A stretch of DNA of 64,000 bases. Origin: an uncultured Muribaculaceae bacterium (GTDB lineage: Bacteria; Bacteroidota; Bacteroidia; Bacteroidales; Muribaculaceae). This document shows, piece by piece, positions 37,262 through 46,242 of this stretch. Each line of letters begins with the position of its first letter. The stretch's first letter is position 1. The translations under genes were made by a program, and so were the position numbers. The DNA is taken from assembly GCA_910577315.1 (NCBI GenBank), contig CAJTME010000001.1, forward strand, positions 310,001 to 374,000, written 5' to 3'. The notes beneath the pieces were generated by a model. It searched no databases and had not been told where the DNA came from. It saw only the letters and a program-made list of their open reading frames with translations.

Positions 37262-40147
37262 TTACTTCACAACCTTCTTGCCACCTACGATATATACGCC
37301 TTTGGCGAGGCCATCGAGGGCGCGGGACGGTTCAACATTCGAGCGGATGAGGGCACCCGACACACTGTAGACATCGACAGGAGCGTTTTCATCGCCGTTC
37401 ATGATACCGCTGATCGAAGATGTGGTTCCCGATTCAGAGCCGTATGCGTCGATGCCGAAGAGACGCAGGTTGTATCCGTGGTCTTTGCCGGTGGCGGTGA
37501 TGGTGAGTTTCTTCACGCCCGACAGCGAGGTCGAGTTCATGGCATTGGCACGCGACATCATCTCGTTTGTGGTCGCAACGTTATGGACAATGCGGTCAAC
37601 AGGATTGAAGCCACCCACAAACGAACGACCCTCCACACGGAGAATCTCACGGGTGTTTCCGCTGCCGTCATGCGCGATTACAGTATAGTCTGACGGACAT
37701 GCTGCCTCCCAGCGCAGTTTGATGAGGGTGAGGTCATAAGCCTTGTCAAAAACAATTTCCACTGCCTCGTCAAGACCGGGATGGAGCTCGTCGCCTGCAA
37801 GAGGATTCTTCTCGGCATCCACACCGTTGATTGTGGTCGACTCGCAAGCTGCACCGGCAAGTTTGCTGGCTGCATCTGCAACTACATTAATGTATACGGG
37901 AGCAGATTCAAGGTCGCCGAACTTGGCATAAATTTCATAGTTTCCTGCCTTTTCAGCCTTGAACTTCCCGTCAGCGCTGATTGACGCGTCGCTCGAGACG
38001 ATGTATTTCAAGCCATCGGCCTCCATGCGGCCACCGAACTGGTCAAGTACAGATGCTGTAAGGCTCACGGTCTCGTCGGTCGAGATATTGTCGCCGTCAG
38101 CTTCAAGGGTGATTTCCGTAGCTACCGAAGCCATATCGGAGGTGCCGTAGGCCTTGAGGTCGAAGAGCTTGATACCGTAACCGGTGGCGTTCTTGGTGGT
38201 GACAATCTTGATGTAGCGCACTCCCTTCATTTCCTTGCCCGAGAAGCGGTCGTACCATGTATTTTGGGTATGACCCACCACCGAGTAAAGTTTTTCAAGC
38301 GTATCCTCGGTCGAGCCTACATATACGTCATAGTCGGCGGGACAAGCGCCTTCCCAGATTGCGATGATCATGTCAAGGGTGTATTCCTTGTGGAGGTCGG
38401 CGAGAATCCAGTGTTCGTGTTCGCCCTGCGACTCATTCTCAGTCACGATGTAGAGACCGCCATGGTTTTTAGGATCCTTGCCGCCGTCGGTGGCTTCGGG
38501 TCCCATGGATTTGGATTCATCGGATGTCACGGTAGCACCTGCCATGCAATAGTCTTCCATGTCGGCGACCATGATTGATGTTGTGGCGGACATGCTGCCG
38601 AGAGTTGCGGAAATTTCCACGAGACCCTTGTCACCTGCGGTGATGACACCGTCGGCATATGCGGCGCCGTTCACTGAGATTTCGGGGGTACCGTCCATTT
38701 CAAAGATGTCGCCGTATTGGTCGAGGACAGAGCAGCTTACCTGGGCGGTCTCGCCGGCAAAAAGTCCAGCGGGTTCGGCGGTCACTTTCAGCGAAGCGGC
38801 GTAGGGCTGCTGATATTCCTCACCCTTCACATAGATTTCCTTCACCTGGGGCTTGCCACCGGGATTGTCGGTGTCGCGCACGGCGATGTAACGTGCCTTG
38901 ACAGGAGCGGCATAAACGTGGGTAGCCACGGAATTGGAGGTGCGGTCAAACGACGGGGTGAAAGTCCAGCCTGCAGGTACATTGTCGTTGTCCCACTTGA
39001 ACTGAGTGTTTTTGAGATATTCCTCCGAGGCAGTGATGTCGAGGGCATAGCCGACCTTGGTCTTGCCGTTGCTGTGCTCGCCGAACGAAACGCCTATAGC
39101 CTCAACCATATATTCCTTGCCGAGGTCAACGAGCAGCCAGGCATCGCCGCCGCCCCATTCGCCGTTGTATTCGTAATAGGTTTCCTCATCGCCGTCTACA
39201 GCCATGGTGACGGGATGCTCAATTTCATCAGCGGGAATGAAACGGCCACTGATTTCCTTGCCGGTGGCGATGTTCTCGATACCGCTCCAGTCCATCATAA
39301 CAGAGAAGGAGGCTGAGCCCTTGACGTCATGACCATCGGCAGTGCCGGTTGCAGTCAGGGTATATACACCGCTCTTGAGTCCCTTGACGGTGAACACTCC
39401 GTTGTCGCCGCCGCTGATTTCAACGGCGTCGGGAGCCGAGCAAGCGAGGGCGAGGTTTTCGACAGAAGCAATATCCATGGTCTCGCCGAGAACGTTCACG
39501 GCGGTTACGGTGACATCAGCCGACTTGCCTTCGAGAACGGAAGCCTCGGAAACCTTCAGGTCGGTCACGTTGTCCATTCCATGAATATCGGCCACCCTCA
39601 CCTCAAAGATGCGGCTGCCATACTGGCGTGAGAAACCATTGTATTCATCAGCATAAACAAGGATATAACGTCCCTTGCCCTGCTTGGTGATGTTGTCGTC
39701 ATAAGCGGCCTCACCCTCGATTTCGCGGGTCGAGAAAGCGGTGGCAGAAGCGAGCCACTCGGCATCGACGAAGCCACACTCAATCATAAGGGGATTTTCC
39801 TCGGTGTTGACATTGGCCTCCTTGACTTCAAATGGAATGGCTTCTTCGGAAACATACACAGAATATTTCGAGGGATGGGAAGCCTCCCATTTGATTTCAA
39901 TGGTATTGAACTCTTTGACGTCGCCGAGGTCGATGAGCGCCCAGTCGACGGTAACGTTGTGGGTGGAGGGGATTGCCTGCCACGAAGTTCCGTCCTGGCC
40001 ATCGGTGATGGTGGCCGCGTCAGCCTGTTTGGACGACACCGTGACGGCAGCGCCCTGGGCAAGATTCTCAAGAGAACCCCACTCGATTGCCATGCTGCCC
40101 ACAGCGGTGAGCGCGGCAGCCGTAGCGATTGTAAGGATTTTTTTCAT
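37262..40147 (-). CDS. Secreted multi-discoidin protein without a catalytic domain (putative glucan-binding protein)
   Basis: 961 aa. Signal peptide (residues 1-20, LTIATAAALTAVGSMA). Four discoidin-like modules are seen at about 25-190, 285-440, 555-675 and 765-900, each with a WE/WI-type core such as FNTIEIKWEASHPSKYSVYV or LTLIKLRWEAACPSDYTVIA. Ig-like linkers (e.g. LKVTAEPAGLFAGETAQVSC) separate them. No glycosidase motif is found. It ends with VYSVSGALIRSNVEPSRAL and GLAKGVYIVGGKKVVK, a sorting-like C-terminal domain. Between GH128 and GH81 in the operon, it probably binds the polymer at the cell surface or in the medium. Function inferred from domains and context. Confidence 0.8.
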   Translation of the reverse strand: MKKILTIATAAALTAVGSMAIEWGSLENLAQGAAVTVSSKQADAATITDGQDGTSWQAIPSTHNVTVDWALIDLGDVKEFNTIEIKWEASHPSKYSVYVSEEAIPFEVKEANVNTEENPLMIECGFVDAEWLASATAFSTREIEGEAAYDDNITKQGKGRYILVYADEYNGFSRQYGSRIFEVRVADIHGMDNVTDLKVSEASVLEGKSADVTVTAVNVLGETMDIASVENLALACSAPDAVEISGGDNGVFTVKGLKSGVYTLTATGTADGHDVKGSASFSVMMDWSGIENIATGKEISGRFIPADEIEHPVTMAVDGDEETYYEYNGEWGGGDAWLLVDLGKEYMVEAIGVSFGEHSNGKTKVGYALDITASEEYLKNTQFKWDNDNVPAGWTFTPSFDRTSNSVATHVYAAPVKARYIAVRDTDNPGGKPQVKEIYVKGEEYQQPYAASLKVTAEPAGLFAGETAQVSCSVLDQYGDIFEMDGTPEISVNGAAYADGVITAGDKGLVEISATLGSMSATTSIMVADMEDYCMAGATVTSDESKSMGPEATDGGKDPKNHGGLYIVTENESQGEHEHWILADLHKEYTLDMIIAIWEGACPADYDVYVGSTEDTLEKLYSVVGHTQNTWYDRFSGKEMKGVRYIKIVTTKNATGYGIKLFDLKAYGTSDMASVATEITLEADGDNISTDETVSLTASVLDQFGGRMEADGLKYIVSSDASISADGKFKAEKAGNYEIYAKFGDLESAPVYINVVADAASKLAGAACESTTINGVDAEKNPLAGDELHPGLDEAVEIVFDKAYDLTLIKLRWEAACPSDYTVIAHDGSGNTREILRVEGRSFVGGFNPVDRIVHNVATTNEMMSRANAMNSTSLSGVKKLTITATGKDHGYNLRLFGIDAYGSESGTTSSISGIMNGDENAPVDVYSVSGALIRSNVEPSRALDGLAKGVYIVGGKKVVK

Positions 40148-40171
40148 AATGAATGGTTTTAGGTATAAGTG

Positions 40172-41614
40172 TTATCTTACTGTTATTTTCTTATCTCCTA
40201 CGATGTATATGCCTGCGGGCAGGCCGGTTGTGGCTGCCGACGGTTCAACGCCGCTGCGCAGCAGCACGCCCTGGAGCGAATAGACATTGACTGCCTGGTC
40301 AGCGTCGCCAAGCGCCACATCGCCGACACCGGCCATATCGTACAATCCGACAGTTGCGATGCGGATACCGCTGGGCTGGTAGGCATTGGCGTCCACAACG
40401 CGGAGCGTCTGCTTGCCGGCAGGAAGGGTCACGGCAAAAATCTCGTCGGCATACATATCATCCTGACCCGAAAGCGAAAACTGGCGTGGGGCGCATAGTT
40501 GCTCCGAAGCCGTACCGTCGGCACTCACCGAGTATATAGCCACGGTGGGGTTGAAACGCGTCGGCTCACCCTGGCCCGAGACACTGAGCACGAGATTGTA
40601 TTTTCCGGCCTCGGGCACGTCGAACTGATAGTCGAGCCACGCCCCGGCGTTGAAGCGGGTGATTTCAATGGGAAGGGGATTGGCGACATTGTTTGATTTG
40701 CCGAGAAGACATCCGCTCTGTCCAATGTATGAAGCGGACGAAACGGTCTCATTAACAGGATGGTAAACCTCGGTATCGAAGTCGGGAAGGTTCAGATAGA
40801 CCTCGCCCTGCTCTGAAAGCTCGCGCTCGTTCTCTCCCTTACCGGAGAGCAGAAGTCCATAATTGGGACCTTTGTCGGACGAGGAATTGCCGATGGCCTT
40901 GAACCATGCGTAGCGGTAGATCCATTCGGTTTTCTCGAGCCATTCCACACTCTGCATCATCGCTGCAATCTGCGAGTCGGGAGCCACATAGCTGTTGGGG
41001 TCGCCCTCGTTGGGCCAGAGGCAGAACTCAGTGACCCACACGGGCTTGCCGTAGCGTTCATGGAAAGTGGTGGCGAGGTCTTTCATCACGCCGAAGCCTC
41101 CGTAGCTGTGGATGGCCGTGTAGTCAAAAGCATCCTTGCCTACGATGGCCACGAACTCGTCCATCCACTGCGTAGGGCTCTGGTATGGCGGATTCGGGGA
41201 ATAGTTGAGTGCCGGTGCCACCAATTGCAGGCCGAGTTCATCGGCCAATGCCTGGACTTCGGTCCATTTGGCGGCAGCCTCCGCAGGAGTCATGTTGGCC
41301 TGCTTGGTGAAATTCGGCTCGTTGAAGCCGAGCAGATACTTCACTTCGGGATGTGCCCCGACATAAGCGCGGATTGCCCCGGCATCATAATTGCCGTTCC
41401 AGCACATAGGCACAAACTCCATTTCCGTCTCGCCGGCGAGATAGCGCCCCACCGACGGCCCCCAGTTGTAATACCAACTCACGCCCGGAGCAACTGCGGC
41501 AAGCTGCGCCTTATATTGGAAAGTATCCTCACTGAGACCACGCTTGGGACTCTTGGCCTGGAGCGACATTGCTCCGGCGAGGATGACAGCGGCAAGAAGA
41601 ATCAGCTTTTTCAT
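40172..41614 (-). CDS. GH128-type beta-1,3-glucanase
   Basis: 480 aa secreted protein. Signal peptide 1-20. Catalytic TIM-barrel about 22-275 of the glycosyl-hydrolase catalytic-core (GH128) family: KRGLSEDTF, then YLLGFNEPNF with the acid/base candidate Glu99, and VWVTEFCLWP with the nucleophile candidate Glu196. Residues about 285-430 look like a beta-sandwich carbohydrate-binding module (FNAGAWLDYQFDVPEAGKYNL). A sorting-like tail ends the protein (VYSLQGVLLRSGVEPS ... GIYIVGDKKITVR). Family members hydrolyse beta-1,3-glucan. The start codon overlaps the GH3 stop codon (ATGA), so translation is coupled. Discoidin gene follows after 24 bp. Confidence 0.88.
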   Translation of the reverse strand: MKKLILLAAVILAGAMSLQAKSPKRGLSEDTFQYKAQLAAVAPGVSWYYNWGPSVGRYLAGETEMEFVPMCWNGNYDAGAIRAYVGAHPEVKYLLGFNEPNFTKQANMTPAEAAAKWTEVQALADELGLQLVAPALNYSPNPPYQSPTQWMDEFVAIVGKDAFDYTAIHSYGGFGVMKDLATTFHERYGKPVWVTEFCLWPNEGDPNSYVAPDSQIAAMMQSVEWLEKTEWIYRYAWFKAIGNSSSDKGPNYGLLLSGKGENERELSEQGEVYLNLPDFDTEVYHPVNETVSSASYIGQSGCLLGKSNNVANPLPIEITRFNAGAWLDYQFDVPEAGKYNLVLSVSGQGEPTRFNPTVAIYSVSADGTASEQLCAPRQFSLSGQDDMYADEIFAVTLPAGKQTLRVVDANAYQPSGIRIATVGLYDMAGVGDVALGDADQAVNVYSLQGVLLRSGVEPSAATTGLPAGIYIVGDKKITVR

Positions 41615-43863
41615 TTTGCAAGAGTGAGGGAATTTTCAACTACATTGAATTTGACGGGATTGCCTTCGGCGCTGTTGGGCGACACCCATACGCTGAACTC
41701 GCCCGGTTCGACAATCTTACGGCCCGGAGCGATGAAGAAGGCGAGGTCGTCGGGATTGAGGGTGAAGGTCACTTCGCGGCTTTCGCCCGGTTTCAGGGTC
41801 ACTTTCTCGAAACCGCGCAGCTCGCGCACGGGGCGCACAAGCGAACCCACATGGTCGCGGATATACAGCTGGGCCACCTCGCTGCCTTCCACCTCACCGG
41901 TGTTGGTGACGGTACAGCTCACATTGAGGCTGCCGTCCGTATCGATTTGGCTGGCAGAAAGTTTTGGTTCGCTGTAGCTGAAAGTAGTGTAGCTCAATCC
42001 GTAGCCGAAGGGAAAGAGGGGACCGTCGCCGGCATCGAGATAATAGCTGGTGCAGCCGGTCGACGTCTGTCCGGCCTCGAGGGGGATGTCATTGATGAGG
42101 GTCATGTCCTGAGCGGGGCGACCGGTATTCTTGCGGTTGTAATAGATAGGCACCTGACCGCTCATGCGGGGGAACGACACCGGGCAGCGGCCCGAGAAGT
42201 TGGCCTTGCCGCTGATGAGATTGGCCAGTGCGGGGCCCGTCATAGTGCCTCCATGGAAGCAGAACACGGTGGCGTCGGCAGTCTCGGCCTCATGGGCGAT
42301 TGCCAGCGAACGGCCTGCCTGGATGACGAGTACGACGGGTTTGCCGGCAGATTTAAGCTCGTCGAGCAGTGCGCTCTGTGCTCCCGGCAGCGACAGATCG
42401 ACGCGGCAGTGCGCCTCACCGCTGAGCACGGCTTCCTCGCCGCCGAAATATACCACCACGTCGGCATTGCGCGCTGCCTCGACGGCAGCGGCAAAGCCTT
42501 TGGTGGAATTGTCGCGGCTGTGCTCAAGGCCGGGAACGTAAATCACGCTTTCCTTACCATACATTTCCCGGAGAGCCGCGAGGGGCGTGACGCAACGATC
42601 TTTCTCAAGATCAAACGACCAGGTTCCGGCCTGATCATAGGCAGCGTCCGCCATAGGGCCAATTACAGCAATCTTACTAACCTTAGAGTTTTTTATGGGG
42701 AGAATACCTGAGTTGCTGAGCAATATCGCGCTTTCCTCCACGGCGCGGCGGGCGGCGTCGAGGCTCGCCGGCGCATAGAAGCGCGAAGCTGTGGTCATGT
42801 CCACATAGGGATTTTCAAACAACCCGAGACGATATTTGAGACGAAGCACGTTGGCAACAAGTGGGTCGAGGTCAGCCTCCTTAACCTCTCCCTTTTCCAC
42901 GAGGTCGCGGAGGTGGGAGCAGTAGGCATAGCTTTCCATGTCGATGTCGACCCCGGCCTCGATGCCCTGACGGGCGGCCTCGCGGAGGTCGTGGCTGAAG
43001 CCGTGGGGAATCATCTGGTCGATTGAGCCCCAGTCGCTCACCATAACGCCGTCAAAGCCCCAGGAATCGCGCAGTATGTCGCGCAACAGCACTTTATTGC
43101 CTGACGAGGGGACGCCGTTGATGTCGTTGAACGAACACATGAACGTCGCAGCGCCTGCGTCGGCGGCTGCCTTGAACGGCGGTAGATATGTCTCGTGCAG
43201 CTGGAGCTCGGGAATCCAGGTGGTGTTGTAGTCGCGTCCGCTTTCCGATGCACCGTAGGCTGCAAAGTGTTTTGCGCAGGCCGCCATGGTGTTTGGAGCC
43301 GAGAGGTCGTCGCCCTGATACCCTTTGACGGCTGCGACACCCATCACCGCCGTGAGATATGTGTCCTCGCCGTAGCCCTCGGCCATGCGTCCCCAACGGG
43401 GGTCGCGGGCCACGTCGACCATCGGCGAGAAAGTCCAGCGGATACCTACCGACGATGCCTCGTCGGCGGCGATGCGGGAGCCTTCTTCAACCAGCGCCGG
43501 ATTCCACGACGCGGCCTGTCCCAGGGGAATGGGAAAAATTGTCTTGAAGCCGTGGATGACGTCACGGGCAAAAACGAGTGGGATGTGGAGGCGGCTGTTC
43601 TCCACTGCCTCGCGCTGAAGCTTGTTGACCACTTCGGGGTCGGTCTCGTTGAGGATGGAACCGACGCCGCCCGTGCGCACAAGTCCGGCCATTTCGGGCA
43701 CATAGCCGAATCCCGAGCGCTGGTTAAGCTGGCCGATTTTCTCGTCGAGGGTCATGCGGCCCACGAGGTCGTTGACACAGCTGTCAATCTGCGCCTCGGT
43801 CATGGCGAGGGCTCCCGCCCCGCAGCATGCCGACAAAACGGCTGTTATAAAGAGTTTTTTCAT
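41611..43863 (-). CDS. GH3 family beta-glucosidase
   Basis: 750 aa, signal peptide 1-20 (KLFITAVLSACCGAGALA), so periplasmic. The (beta/alpha)8 domain contains GSILN, RLHIPLVFARDVIHGFKTIFP, GRMAEGYGEDTYL and KHFAAYGA, with the nucleophile Asp277 in DGVMVSDWGSIDQM. The alpha/beta sandwich and C-terminal fibronectin III-like domain (SGRCPVSFPRMSGQVPIYYN, LFPFGYGLSYTTF) are complete. It should release glucose from imported beta-1,3 (and possibly beta-1,6) oligosaccharides. It lacks the C-terminal sorting tail found on its neighbours, consistent with periplasmic residence. Start set at MKKLFITAV rather than nine codons upstream. Confidence 0.95.
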   Translation of the reverse strand: MKKLFITAVLSACCGAGALAMTEAQIDSCVNDLVGRMTLDEKIGQLNQRSGFGYVPEMAGLVRTGGVGSILNETDPEVVNKLQREAVENSRLHIPLVFARDVIHGFKTIFPIPLGQAASWNPALVEEGSRIAADEASSVGIRWTFSPMVDVARDPRWGRMAEGYGEDTYLTAVMGVAAVKGYQGDDLSAPNTMAACAKHFAAYGASESGRDYNTTWIPELQLHETYLPPFKAAADAGAATFMCSFNDINGVPSSGNKVLLRDILRDSWGFDGVMVSDWGSIDQMIPHGFSHDLREAARQGIEAGVDIDMESYAYCSHLRDLVEKGEVKEADLDPLVANVLRLKYRLGLFENPYVDMTTASRFYAPASLDAARRAVEESAILLSNSGILPIKNSKVSKIAVIGPMADAAYDQAGTWSFDLEKDRCVTPLAALREMYGKESVIYVPGLEHSRDNSTKGFAAAVEAARNADVVVYFGGEEAVLSGEAHCRVDLSLPGAQSALLDELKSAGKPVVLVIQAGRSLAIAHEAETADATVFCFHGGTMTGPALANLISGKANFSGRCPVSFPRMSGQVPIYYNRKNTGRPAQDMTLINDIPLEAGQTSTGCTSYYLDAGDGPLFPFGYGLSYTTFSYSEPKLSASQIDTDGSLNVSCTVTNTGEVEGSEVAQLYIRDHVGSLVRPVRELRGFEKVTLKPGESREVTFTLNPDDLAFFIAPGRKIVEPGEFSVWVSPNSAEGNPVKFNVVENSLTLAK

Positions 43864-43939
43864 ATCTGGGATGGTATGGTTTAGGTACAATAAGTGCTGT
43901 CAACCACGCCTGAGCGTGTCGGCACCCGATGTTAATATG

Positions 43940-45100
43940 TTATTTTACAAGGATTTTCTTTGTTGAGGAGGCATTTTGTGCCAGATAAAGTCCCGGCGCG
44001 AGCGCATCTGTGGTAATGCAGCCGGTTTCGGTTGTTGCCACCTGCGAGCCGGCCAGGGTATACAGCGACATCAAGGGGATGTCTGATATTATGCGGCGGC
44101 CGTAGACATGGATGGTGTCAAGGCGTTCGGCGGCGACATCGGTGACACCGGCTTCGGCCGCATCGCCGGCATCGAGGAAGTCTGTATTTTCGTTGTCGAG
44201 ACCTTTCTGGTATATCCTTACATAATTGACATACATGGAAGCCTCGTTGGAATTGGCGTCATTCAGAGCCGTGATGCCGTCGGCATTGTGGATGCCGGGG
44301 AAATTGCCTCCCACGGCAAGATTGAAAAGAATGAAGTTGTCTTTATGGAAATAATTGCCGGGGCTCCATTCGTTGTCGGGGTCGTCGGCCGGGCACTCGA
44401 ATTTGAAATAGGGATTCTGGACGGGACGCTTGTCAAGATCGACATACATGGCGAGAGCGTTTTCGTCCCACAGCACCGTGTAGAGGTGAAACTCTCCGTC
44501 CTGCAGGCTGTATGCCTTGGTGGTCGACTTGGCGTATGAGGCGTTGGGCCACCCCTGTCCCCAGTGGCACGCTCCGTTGAAATAGCGGTCCTGGGTGGAA
44601 TTTGCCATGCCGTCGGAATGTCCCATCTCAAGTATGTCTATTTCTCCGCAGCGGGGCCAGCCAACCTCATCATAGTCGTTGCCCATCATCCAGAACGCGG
44701 GCCACAGGCCGTTGGCGGTGGACGGCAGTTTGATTGAAGCCTCTATTTTTCCGTGGGTGAAGGCTATGCGGTTTTTTGAATTGACCCGTCCGCTGGTGAA
44801 GTTCTTGCCGAGATAGTTCTCGCGCCTGGCTGTGAGGATGAGGCATCGGTTACCTTTGCCATCGTCACCGAGACGCACGTTCTCGGAGCGGTCGGTATAA
44901 TATTGGAGTTCGTTGTTTCCGCCTCCGCTGCCGTTCACCTCTATGTCCCAGCGGAGGGGATTGAGTGTCTCGGCATCAAACAGATCCTGCCACACGAGGG
45001 TGTAGCCGTCGGTCTCGCCCGAGCCGGTCTGGGGTTCGGAGGCAAACGCAGCCGTGGAGGCAAACGTAAGAATCAGAAGTGAGGGGAAAAGCGGTTTCAT
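43940..45100 (-). CDS. GH16 endo-beta-1,3(4)-glucanase (laminarinase)
   Basis: 386 aa. Signal peptide about 1-21 (LFPSLLILTFASTAAFA). GH16 jelly-roll domain about 30-280: LVWQDLFDAETLNPLRWDIE, NNELQYYTDR, ARRENYLGKNFTSGRV and the catalytic signature GEIDILEMG with Glu153 (nucleophile), Asp155 and Glu158 (acid/base). The motif spacing is that of laminarinase/lichenase-type GH16 members. A tail with SLYTLAGSQVATTETG and GLYLAQNASSTKKILVK resembles the sorting domain of the neighbours. Third enzyme-side gene after susCD, separated from the upstream gene by a 14-bp hairpin. Confidence 0.93.
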   Translation of the reverse strand: MKPLFPSLLILTFASTAAFASEPQTGSGETDGYTLVWQDLFDAETLNPLRWDIEVNGSGGGNNELQYYTDRSENVRLGDDGKGNRCLILTARRENYLGKNFTSGRVNSKNRIAFTHGKIEASIKLPSTANGLWPAFWMMGNDYDEVGWPRCGEIDILEMGHSDGMANSTQDRYFNGACHWGQGWPNASYAKSTTKAYSLQDGEFHLYTVLWDENALAMYVDLDKRPVQNPYFKFECPADDPDNEWSPGNYFHKDNFILFNLAVGGNFPGIHNADGITALNDANSNEASMYVNYVRIYQKGLDNENTDFLDAGDAAEAGVTDVAAERLDTIHVYGRRIISDIPLMSLYTLAGSQVATTETGCITTDALAPGLYLAQNASSTKKILVK

Positions 45101-45119
45101 TGCTTGTGTCGTGATGGAG

Positions 45120-45153
45120 AGGTACAAAAGGACTCGCGGGTCCTTTTGTACCT
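45120..45153 (-). promoter_or_regulatory. Perfect 14-bp hairpin between the binding-protein and GH16 genes
   Basis: AGGTACAAAAGGAC and GTCCTTTTGTACCT pair perfectly around a 6-nt loop, 16 bp after the upstream stop codon. Without a following U-run it is better read as a partial terminator or processing site that lowers enzyme mRNA relative to susCD. Confidence 0.6.
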
Positions 45154-45168
45154 ATATTGTGTCAGGAT

Positions 45169-46125
45169 TTAGCGGATAACGATTTTCTGAACTTTGTTGC
45201 CGGCCTTGGCCACATACACGCCTTTGGCGAGGGAACTGATGCCGAGAACGCTGCCGTCGGTGGCTTTCACGAGCTGGCCGCCGAGGTTGTAGAGGGCGAT
45301 GCCGTTGGCGCCGTTGACGTTGATGGTGTTTGCGGTTACGACAAAGTCCACGTCGGCTTCAACGCTTTCTACGCCGGCCATTGTGTTGGAGTAGAAATAG
45401 ATGGCGTCGAAAGCGATGGTCTGGCCTTCAATACCGCCGCCGAGGAACGAGAGGAGGTTGCCGTTCCAGTGGTCAACGCATGCGGGCTTGAACGTGGGAT
45501 AGATTTTCTTGAGGTCGGCGAAAGAGATGTCGATACCCTGCCAGTCGTCGTTGATTGCGTTGCCGATGGTGGGGAAGATGGCGCCGTTGTCGTCAAATGC
45601 TGTACCGAGGGCTACTTTGGCGGGGATAGAACCGATTTCGCTCTTGTCAAGCAGGATGAGGGCGATGGAGGCGGGACCGTTGCCGGTGGGCGTCATGTAG
45701 GCGAGGTGGAAACGGGTGTCGTCGTTGAAGTGAGACAGGTCGATACCCTGCACGTTGGGATCTGCTTCATTATAATCGACAGCGAAGCCTGCGCCCGACC
45801 ATCCCTGGTTGGAAACAACCACCGATACATAACCACCTTCTTCCATGTCGACGCGGGGGAATGAGTCATCGCCGGGATTGAAGGTGTTGCCGGTAGCACC
45901 GCCCCAGTACCAGAGGTTGCGGCCGAGCTCGGCGGCGGGGCCTACGTAGTTGACCTTGGCTCCGGCCTTTTCGAGATCGGCGATGGCGCCGTCAGAAAGG
46001 GTGATGTAGTCGACGGTCTTGACGCCACCCTTGACAACAAGTTCGGTGGAGGGATCGACGTTGTACTGTGCGTTGGCTGCAACGGCCATCATGGCGCTCA
46101 TTGCGATGAGAGTAAACTTTTTCAT
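45169..46125 (-). CDS. Secreted protein of unknown family in the surface-glycan-binding-protein position
   Basis: 318 aa. Signal peptide (residues 1-19, KKFTLIAMSAMMAVAANA). I do not recognise a family for the core. It is rich in Gly, Asp and aromatic residues (LGRNLWYWGGATGN, VVVSNQGWSGAGFAVDYNE, DDTRFHLAYMTPTGN, CVDHWNGNLLSF), as in beta-sandwich carbohydrate-binding proteins. It ends with IALYNLGGQLVKATDGS and GVYVAKAGNKVQKIVIR, a sorting-like C-terminal domain. It follows susD, where SusE/F-type or SGBP genes usually sit, but has no lipobox. A glucan-binding role is inferred from position and composition. Confidence 0.6.
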   Translation of the reverse strand: MKKFTLIAMSAMMAVAANAQYNVDPSTELVVKGGVKTVDYITLSDGAIADLEKAGAKVNYVGPAAELGRNLWYWGGATGNTFNPGDDSFPRVDMEEGGYVSVVVSNQGWSGAGFAVDYNEADPNVQGIDLSHFNDDTRFHLAYMTPTGNGPASIALILLDKSEIGSIPAKVALGTAFDDNGAIFPTIGNAINDDWQGIDISFADLKKIYPTFKPACVDHWNGNLLSFLGGGIEGQTIAFDAIYFYSNTMAGVESVEADVDFVVTANTINVNGANGIALYNLGGQLVKATDGSVLGISSLAKGVYVAKAGNKVQKIVIR

Positions 46126-46176
46126 AATCAGGTTTTTAGGTTTGTTATTGTTGATTAATTAGTTATTATCGAAAGG

Positions 46177-46215
46177 ATGAGGCTCCCCTGACCTGCCTGT
46201 CAGGGCAAGCCTCAT
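46177..46215 (-). promoter_or_regulatory. Hairpin after susD
   Basis: ATGAGGCT and AGCCTCAT, then CCCTGAC and GTCAGGG inside, build a two-part stem with a small internal loop. It lies between the susD stop and the next gene. The role is probably partial termination or 3'-end protection of the susCD mRNA. Confidence 0.6.
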
Positions 46216-46242
46216 TTTGAAGTTTCACAATGTTTATGTTAT

